A DNA stretch of 64,000 bases from Streptomyces sp. NRRL WC-3626 (GTDB lineage: Bacteria; Actinomycetota; Actinomycetes; Streptomycetales; Streptomycetaceae): the NCBI RefSeq assembly GCF_000718785.1, contig NZ_JOCA01000019.1:62001-126000 (forward strand). Direction: 5' to 3'. The notes below the pieces were generated by a model. The model worked only from the letters and a program-made list of their open reading frames with translations, was not told where the DNA came from and searched no databases. This document shows positions 17,492 to 25,821 of this stretch, piece after piece. The translations under genes and the position numbers were made by a program. How positions within the stretch are numbered: the stretch's first letter is position 1; each line of letters starts with the position of its first letter.

Positions 17492-19135
17492 TCACCCCTG
17501 GGGCGGCGGGCCGTCGAGCGGGCGTCCCAGCACCCCGGGACGCCGCTGCCAGGGCAGCGGGCCGGTGGGAGGACGGTAGGCGACTCCGAGGGCGTCCAGA
17601 CGCCGGTAGTGGGCGCCCATCCGCCGTTCGAAGTCGGCGAAGTCCCGGTCCTCGGAGTCCGGCAGGGCACTCCAGGCGACCTCGGAGAGCGCCGCGAGCC
17701 GGGGAAACGTCTGATAGTCGACGCGCCCCTGGTCCTCCATCACCTCGGTCCACACATTGGCCTGGGTGCCCAGCACCCGCGCGGCCTCGTCGCCGGTCAG
17801 CTCCGCCGGTACGGGCTCGAACCGGTAGACGTCCTCCAGGGTGCGCACGTACGCGATCGGCACCGGCTCGTCGGGGCCCGCGTCCTGACGGTAGTCCAGG
17901 TAGACCTGCTGCTGGGGGCACATGACCACGTCGTGCCCCGCGCGTGCGGCGGCGATCCCGCCGGAGTAGCCGCGCCAGGAGGACACCGCGGCGCCGGGTG
18001 CGAGGCCGCCCTCCAGGATCTCGTCCCAGCCGATCAGCCGCCGTCCCCGCTCGGCGAGCCAGCCGTCGAAGTGCCGGATGAACCAGGACTGCAGCGCGTC
18101 CTCGTCGGCGAGTCCGAGGTTGCTGATCTGTTTCTGCGCCGTGTCCGAGGCGCGCCACTGGTCCTTGGGGCATTCGTCGCCGCCGATGTGCACGAACGGC
18201 GAGAACGGCCCGGCGTCCGCGGGGAACAGTTCCAGGACCTCCTCGAGCACCCCTTCGTAGAAGCGCAGGGTGTTGTCGGTGGGGGCGAGTACGTTCGGAT
18301 TGATCCCCCAGGTGTCCCAGACGGTCAGGGAGGCGGTGTCGACGACATCGGAGTTGCCGAGTTCCGGATACGCGGCGATCGCGGCCTGCGAGTGCCCCGG
18401 TACGTCGATTTCGGGGACGACGCAGATATGCCGCTCGGCGGCGTAGGCGACGATCTCGCGGATGTCGTCCTGGGTGTAGTGACCGCCGTGCGGGCTGTCG
18501 TCCCACAGCGGTGACGCGCGGTGTCCGATTTTCGTCCGGGCACGCCAGGAGCCGATCTCGGTGAGCTTCGGATACCGCTGGATCTCGAGGCGCCAGCCCT
18601 GGTCGTCCGTCAGATGGAGGTGGAGCACGTTGAGTTTGTGCGCCGCCATCAGATCGATATAGCGCAGCACGCCTTCCTTGGGCATGAAGTGCCGGGCGAC
18701 GTCGAGCATCAGTCCGCGCCAGCGGAAACGGGGCCCGTCCTCGACGGTGACATGGGGCACGGCCCATCCGCCGTCGCGCCGGACGGGCGCCCGGCGGAAG
18801 GCGTCGGGGCCGAGGAGCTGGCGCAGGGTCTGCGCGCCCCAGAAGACACCGGCGGCACTGCCGCCCTCGACGAGGACGCCGCCACTGTCGCTGACGAGGC
18901 GGTACTCCTCCGGGCCCAGTCCGGGGCCGAGCCGGAGCCCGATGCCGTCCCGGTCCGTGTCGTCGGGTGTCCGCCCTTCGGGCAGCGGCAGTCCGGTCGC
19001 CTGCGACAGGACGGTGCGCAGCCAGCGGCCGACGCCCTCCGTGCCGTGGCCGGCGTGGAGCCGGGATCGCTCCGTCAGCCGCACCTCGCCGGATCCGGCG
19101 ACGACACCGCGGGGCGCTGGAATCAGTTCGGTCAT
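17492..19135 (-). CDS. Beta-N-acetylhexosaminidase, GH20
   Basis: A 547-residue glycoside hydrolase. The N-terminal GH20b domain (to about residue 125) is followed by a TIM barrel from FRWRGLMLDVARHF. The catalytic Asp-Glu pair sits in HIGGDECPKDQW and performs substrate-assisted cleavage of terminal GlcNAc/GalNAc. Other barrel motifs visible are LHLHLTDDQGWRLE and EIDVPGHSQAA. There is no signal peptide, so it probably acts in the cytoplasm on imported chitobiose-like sugars. It lies one base downstream of two sugar permease genes, forming an uptake-plus-cleavage operon. Confidence 0.93.
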   Translation of the reverse strand: MTELIPAPRGVVAGSGEVRLTERSRLHAGHGTEGVGRWLRTVLSQATGLPLPEGRTPDDTDRDGIGLRLGPGLGPEEYRLVSDSGGVLVEGGSAAGVFWGAQTLRQLLGPDAFRRAPVRRDGGWAVPHVTVEDGPRFRWRGLMLDVARHFMPKEGVLRYIDLMAAHKLNVLHLHLTDDQGWRLEIQRYPKLTEIGSWRARTKIGHRASPLWDDSPHGGHYTQDDIREIVAYAAERHICVVPEIDVPGHSQAAIAAYPELGNSDVVDTASLTVWDTWGINPNVLAPTDNTLRFYEGVLEEVLELFPADAGPFSPFVHIGGDECPKDQWRASDTAQKQISNLGLADEDALQSWFIRHFDGWLAERGRRLIGWDEILEGGLAPGAAVSSWRGYSGGIAAARAGHDVVMCPQQQVYLDYRQDAGPDEPVPIAYVRTLEDVYRFEPVPAELTGDEAARVLGTQANVWTEVMEDQGRVDYQTFPRLAALSEVAWSALPDSEDRDFADFERRMGAHYRRLDALGVAYRPPTGPLPWQRRPGVLGRPLDGPPPQG

Positions 19136-19136
19136 G

Positions 19137-20015
19137 TCAGTCCTTTACCGCGCCGCCCAGTCCGGAGACCAGGCGCCGCTGTACGAGTACGAAGAAGACC
19201 AGTACCGGAATCGTCATCACCGTCGACGCCGCCATGACCCCGCCCCAGTCCGGCTCGTCGGGTTTGTAGAAGACCAGCAGCGCCATCGGGAGGGTCGACT
19301 GCGAGATGTCGCTGATGATGAAGGACTTGGCGAACAGGAAGTCGTTCCAGGTGGAGATGAAGGAGAAAACGCTGGTGGCCACGAGGCCCGGCAGAACGAG
19401 CGGGAAAAGGATCTGCCACAGAAAACGCGCACGGCTCGCCCCGTCGATGTAGGCGGCCTCCTCCAGCGCTTGTGGAACCCCCTTCACGAACCCCCGCAGC
19501 ATCCAGATCGCGAACGGCAGGGAGAACGCGATGTGGGGCAGGATCAGCGACCACAGCGTGTTCAACTGGCCGAGGTCCCGCATGACGAAGAACAGCGGGA
19601 TGGTCAGCGCCTCCACGGGCACCATCTGGGCCACCAGAAACATGATCAGCAGGGTGGTCCGCAGGCGGAACCGGAATCGCGTCACGGCGGTCGCGGCGAG
19701 AAAGGCGATCAGCGCGGAGGCGACCACCACGGCGACCGCGACGACCACGCTGTTGAGGAAGTACCGGCCGAATTCCTGCTGCCCGAACACCCGCCGGAAC
19801 GAGTCGAGGGAGGGCGCCAGCGTCCAGGGCCGCGGCTCGGTCGACTCGATCTCCCCGGCCGGTTTGAAGGCGCTCAGCACCATCCAGTACAGCGGGAACG
19901 CCACCACGGCCGCGGTCAGCAGCGCCGCCGTCTCGGCCGCCAGCCGCCCCGGACGCCGTACGGACCGGCGCACAGGCTTCACCCGGGGTTCCCCGTCCCG
20001 GCTCACAAGTGTCAC
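19137..20015 (-). CDS. Sugar ABC transporter permease (CUT1, MalG-like)
   Basis: A 292-residue inner-membrane permease with six hydrophobic segments. The EAA loop (EEAAYIDGASRARFLWQILFPLVLP) contacts the ATPase. I chose GTG at 20015, which overlaps the upstream permease stop as GTGA. It is the MalG-type partner of the 20012-20998 protein. With the lipoprotein and hexosaminidase it suggests transport of GlcNAc-containing oligosaccharides. Specificity is inferred from context. Confidence 0.9.
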   Translation of the reverse strand: MTLVSRDGEPRVKPVRRSVRRPGRLAAETAALLTAAVVAFPLYWMVLSAFKPAGEIESTEPRPWTLAPSLDSFRRVFGQQEFGRYFLNSVVVAVAVVVASALIAFLAATAVTRFRFRLRTTLLIMFLVAQMVPVEALTIPLFFVMRDLGQLNTLWSLILPHIAFSLPFAIWMLRGFVKGVPQALEEAAYIDGASRARFLWQILFPLVLPGLVATSVFSFISTWNDFLFAKSFIISDISQSTLPMALLVFYKPDEPDWGGVMAASTVMTIPVLVFFVLVQRRLVSGLGGAVKD

Positions 20016-20998
20016 AGTTCCTCCCCCTGGCGGCGCAGCAGCCGCAGGTACACCAGCGTCACGGCGAGCAGGATCAGCAGCATCACCACACCGATCGCCG
20101 CGCCGAGGCTGTACTGCGAGGACGCGAACGCCTGTTGGTAGGCGTAGACGTTCAGGACCAGGTTCTGGCCGGCGATTCCGCCCCCGCCCGTCATGACGTA
20201 GATCTGGGTGAAGACCTTGAAGTCCCAGATGACCGACTGGATGGTCACCACCACCAGGATGGGCCGGAGCATCGGCGCGAGCACCGAGCGCCAGATCCGC
20301 CACTGCGAGGCCCCGTCCAGGGAGGCGGCCTCCAGCACCTCGGACGGTACGGCGCGGATACCGGCGTAGACCGTCACCATCACGAACGGGAAGGAGCACC
20401 AGACGACTTCGAGCAGGACGAGGAGGAACGCGCTGAACCTGCCGTACGTCCACGAGTGGTCGCCGAGCCCCAGCACCCGGTTGACCGGCCCGAAGTCGGC
20501 GTCGAAGAGGAACAGCCAGACCGTGGACCCGGTGACCGCCGGTGTCGCCCACGCCCCGAGCCCGGCCAGCATCAACGCCAGCCGCGGCACGGCCCGTACG
20601 CGCGTCAGCAGCACGGCGAGCGCACACCCCACGGCCAGCGTGCACACCACACAGGCCGCCGCGAACACCACGGTGGCCAGCAGCACCTGCCAGAACTGCT
20701 CGTCCCCGAACAGCCGGGCGTAGTTCCCCAGCCCCTCGAAGGTGGTCGCCTCGCCCCCACTGACCTGGGCCTGGGTGTAATGGAAGAGCGAGATCAGCCC
20801 GAGCTGATAGATCGGGTAGCCCAGCAGCCCCCCGAGGACCACCAGAGCGGGCGCGAGATACAACCAGGGGGTCCTGGAACCCGCCCGGGGGCGAGGGGCC
20901 GTGTGCGATGTGCGGCTGCCGCCGGGCGGGCGCGAGAGGCCACGACGCACCCGCACCCGCCGCCGCGCGAGAGCTCCCGAGCTCGTGGGCGAACTCAT
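20012..20998 (-). CDS. Sugar ABC transporter permease (CUT1, MalF-like)
   Basis: A 328-residue permease with an Arg-rich cytoplasmic N-terminus of about 45 residues, then six hydrophobic segments and the EAA loop (LEAASLDGASQWRIWRSVLAPMLRP). The first 45 codons overlap DNA that resembles a dispersed intergenic repeat (20891-20965, read on the plus strand), so the true start could be further in. The annotated ATG overlaps the binding-protein stop (ATGA), which supports it. The operon has no ATPase gene. In Streptomyces such importers are typically energised by the shared ATPase MsiK. Confidence 0.88.
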   Translation of the reverse strand: MSSPTSSGALARRRVRVRRGLSRPPGGSRTSHTAPRPRAGSRTPWLYLAPALVVLGGLLGYPIYQLGLISLFHYTQAQVSGGEATTFEGLGNYARLFGDEQFWQVLLATVVFAAACVVCTLAVGCALAVLLTRVRAVPRLALMLAGLGAWATPAVTGSTVWLFLFDADFGPVNRVLGLGDHSWTYGRFSAFLLVLLEVVWCSFPFVMVTVYAGIRAVPSEVLEAASLDGASQWRIWRSVLAPMLRPILVVVTIQSVIWDFKVFTQIYVMTGGGGIAGQNLVLNVYAYQQAFASSQYSLGAAIGVVMLLILLAVTLVYLRLLRRQGEEL

Positions 20999-22290
20999 CC
21001 GGCGGAGCCGAACGCCGCGTTCATCTTCTCCGCCGCGTCGCGCGCGGCCGCGTCCACGCCCTTCTTACCGCTCACGACCTCCTGGAACATCGTCGGCAGC
21101 ACCAACGAGGAGTCGATCTGCGCCCACGCGGGCGAGGCGGGCACGAACTTCGTGTCCGCGGCCAGAGTCTCCACGAACGGCTTCACGAAGCTCTCCTTCG
21201 CGGCCACCTGCTCCCGCACGTCGGAGAACGTCGGCAGGAAGCCCATGCCCTCGAACAACGCCCCCTGCGCCTTCTTGGACGCCAGCCGCTCCATCAGATC
21301 GACGGCAAGGGTCCGGTGCGCGGTGGACTTGAGCACGCCGAGGTTGTTGCCTCCGGCGAACGCGGGGGCGATGGACCCGGCCTCGACGCCCGGCAGCGGT
21401 ACGACCGCGTACTTGCCCTTGACCTTCCCGGCCTCCACGGCCGCGTGGCTGAAGTCGCCGCCGATCGCCATGGCCGCCTTGCCCGAGGCGAACGCGGTCA
21501 CCGTGTCGTTGCCGCCCATGCCGGCGCACTTCGCGGCCGGGCAGTTGTCGTCGCCGAAGAGCGAGGTGTACGCCTCGATGCCCTTGCGGGCGTCGGCACT
21601 GTCGATGGCGGAGGCGTACGAACCCCCCTTGCCGGTGGCGAGTTCACCGCCGTGGGCCCAGATGAAGGGCATGGCGCCGTAGGTGTAGGCGCCGCCGACC
21701 GCGATGCCGTACAGCTCCGGCTTCGCGGCGTGGATCTCCTTGGCGGTGGAGATCAGCTCGGCCTGGGTCTTCGGGACGTCGAGGCCGAGTTCGTCGAAGA
21801 CGTCGGTGCGGTAGTAGAGCGCGCGGACCCCGACGAAGTACGGGGCTCCGTAGACCTTGCCGTCGACGGTGACCGACTGTCTGGCGGTCGGGTCGGTGTC
21901 CTTGGCCTCGCTCCAGTCCGCGAACTCCTCGGTGACGTCGGCGAGTCCGCCGTCCTTCACATAGCCGGCGGTGTCCGTGTTGCCGTACTCGATGAGGTCG
22001 GGGGCGGACTTCGGGTCGTTGAAGGCGGCCTTGATGCGCTGGGCGCGGGTCTCGACGGGTATGTACTCGACGGTGACCTCGGTGTCCTTGTGCGCCTTCT
22101 CGAACTCGGCGAGGACGGAGTCGACGACCTGTTCCTTGGGCTTGTTGTTGACCTCCTGGAAGAGCCAGACACGGAGGGTGCCGGATTTCTCGTCCTTGTC
22201 GGAGGAGGAGGTGCCGGAGGTCTGGGGCGCGCAGGCGGCGGCGGTGGCGAGGACGGCCGCGGCGGCGACCAGACGGGCGGACAGCTTCAT
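20995..22290 (-). CDS. Sugar-binding lipoprotein of the CUT1 importer
   Basis: A 431-residue extracellular binding protein. The signal peptide MKLSARLVAAAAVLATAAAC ends in a lipobox Cys. The mature part is a family-1 solute-binding fold (GTLRVWLFQEVNNKPK at the start, and DLIEYGNTDTAGYV). ATG at 22290 is chosen for the GGAGGAG eight bases upstream; the open frame further upstream has no signal peptide. It is the first gene of the four-gene operon and has a likely operator just upstream. The likely ligand is a chitooligosaccharide or related amino sugar, inferred from the GH20 gene. Confidence 0.92.
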   Translation of the reverse strand: MKLSARLVAAAAVLATAAACAPQTSGTSSSDKDEKSGTLRVWLFQEVNNKPKEQVVDSVLAEFEKAHKDTEVTVEYIPVETRAQRIKAAFNDPKSAPDLIEYGNTDTAGYVKDGGLADVTEEFADWSEAKDTDPTARQSVTVDGKVYGAPYFVGVRALYYRTDVFDELGLDVPKTQAELISTAKEIHAAKPELYGIAVGGAYTYGAMPFIWAHGGELATGKGGSYASAIDSADARKGIEAYTSLFGDDNCPAAKCAGMGGNDTVTAFASGKAAMAIGGDFSHAAVEAGKVKGKYAVVPLPGVEAGSIAPAFAGGNNLGVLKSTAHRTLAVDLMERLASKKAQGALFEGMGFLPTFSDVREQVAAKESFVKPFVETLAADTKFVPASPAWAQIDSSLVLPTMFQEVVSGKKGVDAAARDAAEKMNAAFGSAG

Positions 22291-22311
22291 GGAGTTGCTC
22301 CTCCGAACGCG

Positions 22312-22326
22312 TTGCAACATATGCAA
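22312..22326. promoter_or_regulatory. Likely operator of the sugar uptake operon
   Basis: TTGCAACATATGCAA is an inverted repeat (TTGCA-N5-TGCAA) 22 bases upstream of the lipoprotein start. It fits a LacI/ROK/GntR-type dimer site but does not resemble the DasR consensus as I remember it. No regulator gene adjoins, so the factor is unknown. Confidence 0.55.
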
Positions 22327-22445
22327 TGGCGGTTTCGCTGTGCACAACAACATCGGAGGCTAAGGACTACGTGAACCGCGCCACAAGAGGTCTCAACCAC
22401 TCTGTGACCGGCGGAAGCATCCTGCGCAACGCGCGGACGGCACAA

Positions 22446-22482
22446 AGGCCCCCAGGGCACGCAAAGCGCGCTCCGAGGGCCT
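22446..22482 (-). terminator. Terminator of the DUF3039 gene
   Basis: Read on the minus strand, AGGCCC...GGGCCT arms with further pairing form a stem of about 16 bp with minor mismatches, followed by TTTGTG. It lies 45 bases past the DUF3039 stop. Confidence 0.6.
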
Positions 22483-22527
22483 CGGAAGGAATCGGACGGA
22501 CGGAAAGGAGGTGAGAGAGGGGACGGA

Positions 22528-22815
22528 CTACTTGTCGCCCTTGCCCTTGCCCTTGTCGTCGTCGCCGGCGCCCATGGACTCGTAGATCTCCTTGCACATG
22601 GGGCACACCGGGTACTTCTTCGGGTCGCGGCCGGGCACCCACACCTTGCCGCACAGCGCCACGACGGGCGTGCCGTCGAGCGCGCTCGCCATGATCTTGT
22701 CCTTCTGGACGTAGTGGGCGAAGCGCTCGTGGTCACCGTCGCCGTGGGAGGTCTGCGGCGTCGGCTCGACGAGGGTCCCCGTACCTGTCCCGCGCTCGGG
22801 CTCAAGAGTGCTCAT
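22528..22815 (-). CDS. DUF3039 domain protein
   Basis: A 95-residue actinobacterial conserved protein of unknown function. The core HYVQKDKIMASALDGTPVVALCGKVWVPGRDP is followed by the CPMC motif, so Cys residues in ALCGK and CPMC could form a small zinc site. The C-terminus is a Lys/Asp/Gly tail. ATG at 22815 (MSTLEPE) is chosen; an in-frame upstream codon would add only three residues. It sits between the sugar operon and yqgE on the same strand and has its own terminator. Confidence 0.85.
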   Translation of the reverse strand: MSTLEPERGTGTGTLVEPTPQTSHGDGDHERFAHYVQKDKIMASALDGTPVVALCGKVWVPGRDPKKYPVCPMCKEIYESMGAGDDDKGKGKGDK

Positions 22816-22845
22816 AACAGCCAAGGGTACTGAAGCTCACAGGCA

Positions 22846-23418
22846 TCAGTTGAGCGAAGGGTCGTCCGGATACGTGGCCACCATCGCCAGCTCGCCCCGC
22901 TGGCGGCGCAGCACCTCGCGCCAGAGCCGCTCCGGCGACGGGGAGGAGACGTCGCCGGGCTCCGACTCCACCACGTACCAGGCGCCGTCCACCAGCTCGT
23001 CCTCCAGCTGGCCGGGGCCCCAGCCCGCGTATCCGGCGAAGATGCGCAGGGAGCCGAGGACGGAGGCGAGCAGCTCCGGCGGGGCCTCCAGGTCGACCAG
23101 TCCGATCGCGCCGTGCACCCGCCGCCAGCCCAGCGGCGCGGTCTCACCGCCCGTCCCGCCGGGGACGACGGCGACGCCGAGGGCGGAGTCCAGCGACACC
23201 GGGCCGCCCTGGAAGACGACCCCCGGTTCGCCGGCCAGGTCCGCCCAGCCCTCGAGGATGTCACCCACGTCCACGGGGGTCGGACGGTTGAGGACGACAC
23301 CGAGGGAGCCCTCCTCGTCGTGGTCGAGGAGGAGCACGACCGCACGGTCGAAGTTCGGGTCCGCCAGGGCGGGAGTGGCCACGAGCAGCCGCCCTGTGAG
23401 CGAGGACACCTCGGTCAT
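22846..23418 (-). CDS. YqgE/AlgH-family protein (UPF0301)
   Basis: A 190-residue protein of the UPF0301 family. Conserved segments are LTGRLLVATPALADPNFDRAVVLLLDHD, GVVLNRPT, FQGGPVSLDSA, and RIFAGYAGWGPGQLEDEL. The biochemical role is unknown; some homologues are annotated as putative regulators. ATG at 23418 is chosen because family members begin close to the LTGRLLVA motif. It is divergent from murA across a 254-base gap in which I saw no clear palindrome. Confidence 0.9.
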   Translation of the reverse strand: MTEVSSLTGRLLVATPALADPNFDRAVVLLLDHDEEGSLGVVLNRPTPVDVGDILEGWADLAGEPGVVFQGGPVSLDSALGVAVVPGGTGGETAPLGWRRVHGAIGLVDLEAPPELLASVLGSLRIFAGYAGWGPGQLEDELVDGAWYVVESEPGDVSSPSPERLWREVLRRQRGELAMVATYPDDPSLN

Positions 23419-23672
23419 GCCAGACATGATCCCGCATCCCGCTCCCGCATGGGGAGGCAACGGGTGTACGGGAGTGAAGGCAGCTCAGGGCGGACGGGAG
23501 CATCCCCGGCGCACGACGGGGACGGTGACCCCGCGTGGCCGGATCGGAACCGTTCGTGTTGTGACAGATCCATGACGTCCAAAGGGCCCGTACGGGCTTA
23601 CAGAAGGGGGGTGAGGGGCGACTACCCTTTCCCTTCTGGCCCCTGCCCCACTCTCCACGGAACGCGAGATCC

Positions 23673-25019
23673 ATGACCGTCAACGGCACTGATGACGTAC
23701 TGCTTGTCCACGGCGGAACCCCGCTGGAGGGTGAGATCCGTGTCCGCGGTGCGAAGAACCTCGTACCGAAGGCCATGGTCGCCGCGCTGCTGGGCAGCGC
23801 ACCGAGCCGTCTGGGCAATGTCCCGGACATCCGGGACGTCCGGGTCGTACGGGGGCTGCTGCAGCTGCACGGCGTGACGGTCCGTCCGGGCGAGGAGCCC
23901 GGTGAACTGGTGCTCGACCCCACGCACGTGGAGAGCGCCAACGTCGCCGACATCGATGCCCATGCCGGTTCCTCGCGCATCCCGATCCTGTTCTGCGGCC
24001 CGCTGCTGCACCGGCTCGGGCACGCGTTCATCCCGGGTCTGGGCGGCTGCGACATCGGCGGCCGGCCCATCGACTTCCACTTCGACGTACTGCGGCAGTT
24101 CGGCGCGACGATCGAGAAGCGGGAGGACGGCCAGTACCTGGAGGCCCCGCAGCGGCTGCGCGGGACGAAGATCGAACTGCCGTACCCGTCCGTCGGCGCG
24201 ACCGAGCAGGTGCTGCTGACCGCGGTGCTCGCGGAGGGCGTCACCGAGCTGTCCAACGCGGCGGTGGAGCCGGAGATCGAGGACCTGATCTGCGTACTGC
24301 AGAAAATGGGCGCGATCATCGCGATGGACACCGACCGCACGATCCGCATCACCGGTGTGGACAAGCTCGGCGGCTACACCCACCGCGCCCTGCCGGACCG
24401 CCTGGAGGCCGCCTCGTGGGCGTCCGCGGCGCTGGCGACCGAGGGCAACATCTACGTCCGGGGCGCCCAGCAGCGCTCGATGATGACGTTCCTGAACACG
24501 TTCCGGAAGGTCGGCGGCGCCTTCGAGATCGACGACGAGGGCATCCGCTTCTGGCACCCGGGCGGGCAGTTGAAGTCCATCGCGCTGGAGACGGACGTCC
24601 ACCCGGGCTTCCAGACGGACTGGCAGCAGCCGCTGGTGGTCGCGCTGACGCAGGCGACGGGCCTGTCCATCGTCCACGAGACGGTCTACGAGTCCCGGCT
24701 CGGCTTCACCTCCGCGCTCAACCAGATGGGCGCCCACATCCAGCTGTACCGCGAGTGTCTGGGCGGCTCCGACTGCCGCTTCGGCCAGCGCAACTTCCTC
24801 CACTCGGCGGTCGTGTCGGGCCCGACGCGGCTCCAGGGCGCGGATCTGGTCATCCCCGACCTGCGCGGTGGTTTCTCGTACCTCATCGCCGCCCTCGCCG
24901 CCCAGGGCACCTCCCGGGTCCACGGCATCGGCCTGATCAACCGCGGCTACGAGAACTTCATGGACAAGCTGATGGAACTGGGCGCCAAGGTGGAACTCCC
25001 GGGCAAGGCCCTGGGCTGA
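23673..25019 (+). CDS. murA: UDP-N-acetylglucosamine 1-carboxyvinyltransferase
   Basis: A 448-residue cytoplasmic enzyme that transfers enolpyruvate from PEP to UDP-GlcNAc, the first committed step of peptidoglycan synthesis. Visible features are RGAKNLVPKAMVAALL near the N-terminus and GGCDIGGRPIDFH with the catalytic Cys, which is the fosfomycin target and is present here. SVGATEQVLLTAVLAEG and the C-terminal DLRGGFSYLIAALAAQG complete the two-domain EPT fold. The length is normal plus a short N-terminal tail. The start ATG at 23673 is clear. It is monocistronic and ends at a remarkable 27-bp hairpin. Confidence 0.96.
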   Translation: MTVNGTDDVLLVHGGTPLEGEIRVRGAKNLVPKAMVAALLGSAPSRLGNVPDIRDVRVVRGLLQLHGVTVRPGEEPGELVLDPTHVESANVADIDAHAGSSRIPILFCGPLLHRLGHAFIPGLGGCDIGGRPIDFHFDVLRQFGATIEKREDGQYLEAPQRLRGTKIELPYPSVGATEQVLLTAVLAEGVTELSNAAVEPEIEDLICVLQKMGAIIAMDTDRTIRITGVDKLGGYTHRALPDRLEAASWASAALATEGNIYVRGAQQRSMMTFLNTFRKVGGAFEIDDEGIRFWHPGGQLKSIALETDVHPGFQTDWQQPLVVALTQATGLSIVHETVYESRLGFTSALNQMGAHIQLYRECLGGSDCRFGQRNFLHSAVVSGPTRLQGADLVIPDLRGGFSYLIAALAAQGTSRVHGIGLINRGYENFMDKLMELGAKVELPGKALG

Positions 25020-25030
25020 CAGACAGCCAC

Positions 25031-25087
25031 CAGCAACGCCGATGGGGCGGTCACCCGAGTCGGGTGACCGCCCCATCGGCGTTGCTG
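25031..25087. terminator. Perfect 27-bp hairpin between murA and hup
   Basis: Arms 25031-25057 and 25061-25087 are perfectly complementary over 27 bp with a 3-base loop (AGT). It starts 12 bases past the murA stop and sits between convergent genes, so it can terminate from both sides. It is unusually long for a terminator. Confidence 0.9.
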
Positions 25088-25096
25088 CAAGCGCCC

Positions 25097-25171
25097 TGAA
25101 GGGGCGCGGGCCGTAGACATGTGCGGCTCCGCCGCGCGGGCGCGACCAGCCACAACGGACCCGCGGCCGCC
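25097..25171 (+). repeat. Dispersed intergenic repeat, copy A
   Basis: This copy starts CTGAAGGGGCGCGGGCC, passes through GACATGTGCGGCTCCGCCGC and ends ACCCGCGGCCGCC. Related copies in this window are at 62618-62685, 25511-25547 (inverted, partial), 20891-20965 (inside a gene) and about 10696-10725 (first part only). I recognise it as a common Streptomyces intergenic repeat type. Confidence 0.75.
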
Positions 25172-25195
25172 CCTGAGGCGCTCAAAGACGCAAGG

Positions 25196-25477
25196 CTACT
25201 TGCCCTTGGCGGCTTCCTTCAGCTTCGAGCCCGCCGACACCTTCACGCTGTACCCCGCGGGGATCTGAATCGGCTCACCGGTCTGCGGGTTGCGCGCGGT
25301 GCGCGCGGCGCGGTGGGTGCGCTCGAAGGTCAGGAAGCCGGGGACGGTGACCTTCTCGTCGCCCTTGGAGACGATGTCGCCGACGACCTCGGCGAACGCG
25401 GCCAGCACGGCGTCGGCGTCCTTGCGGGTCACCTCGGCGCGGTCGGCCAGTGCGGCCACCAGCTCACTGCGGTTCAT
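25196..25477 (-). CDS. hup: HU-family nucleoid-associated DNA-binding protein
   Basis: A 93-residue histone-like protein of the HU/IHF fold. It has an N-terminal helical dimer body (MNRSELVAALADRAEVTRKDADAVLAAF) and the signature VPGFLTFERTHRAARTARNPQTGE, leading into the DNA-embracing arm. It ends with a short basic tail (KLKEAAKGK), so it is the short HU type rather than the long Lys-rich-tailed HupS. HU bends and compacts DNA. ATG at 25477 is preceded by GGGAG. It is convergent with murA and separated from it by a long hairpin. Confidence 0.95.
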   Translation of the reverse strand: MNRSELVAALADRAEVTRKDADAVLAAFAEVVGDIVSKGDEKVTVPGFLTFERTHRAARTARNPQTGEPIQIPAGYSVKVSAGSKLKEAAKGK

Positions 25478-25510
25478 GTTGTTACTCCCGTGTTCTTCTT
25501 GCCGTTTGAG

Positions 25511-25547
25511 GCGTGCCACGCGGCGGAGCCGCATGTCGGGCACGGCC
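25511..25547 (-). repeat. Dispersed intergenic repeat, partial inverted copy
   Basis: On the minus strand this reads GACATGCGGCTCCGCCGCGT, the core of the repeat seen at 25097 and 62618. It lies in the 5' region of hup. The rest of the stretch up to 25794 shows no gene. Confidence 0.6.
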
Positions 25548-25794
25548 AAGCCGATGCTGCCAGGTTCCTCGGAGAGTCCCCGGACCCGGGTCCGTCGTCA
25601 GACCCTCGCGCCCAGGGACGCATCCTGCCTCTACCTGCGGCGGTAATGCCAATCCGGCACCCGCAGGAGTCGTGAGAACACCCGAGGGAGTCACACGAAG
25701 GGCGCCACGGCCCGGCCGCCCACCTTAAAGGGCCGCCGGGATCTTCGGGTGCCCCGACGCGCCGGTTCCAACCGGCCGTGGTGATCCTCACAGC

Positions 25795-25821
25795 CCCCGT
25801 GGGGCCGGAGGCCCTACGGGG
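25795..25821 (-). terminator. Terminator overlapping the malic enzyme stop
   Basis: A 12-bp stem (25795-25806 with 25810-25821, one G-T wobble) and a 3-base loop. It overlaps the TAG stop of the malic enzyme gene. Confidence 0.5.
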
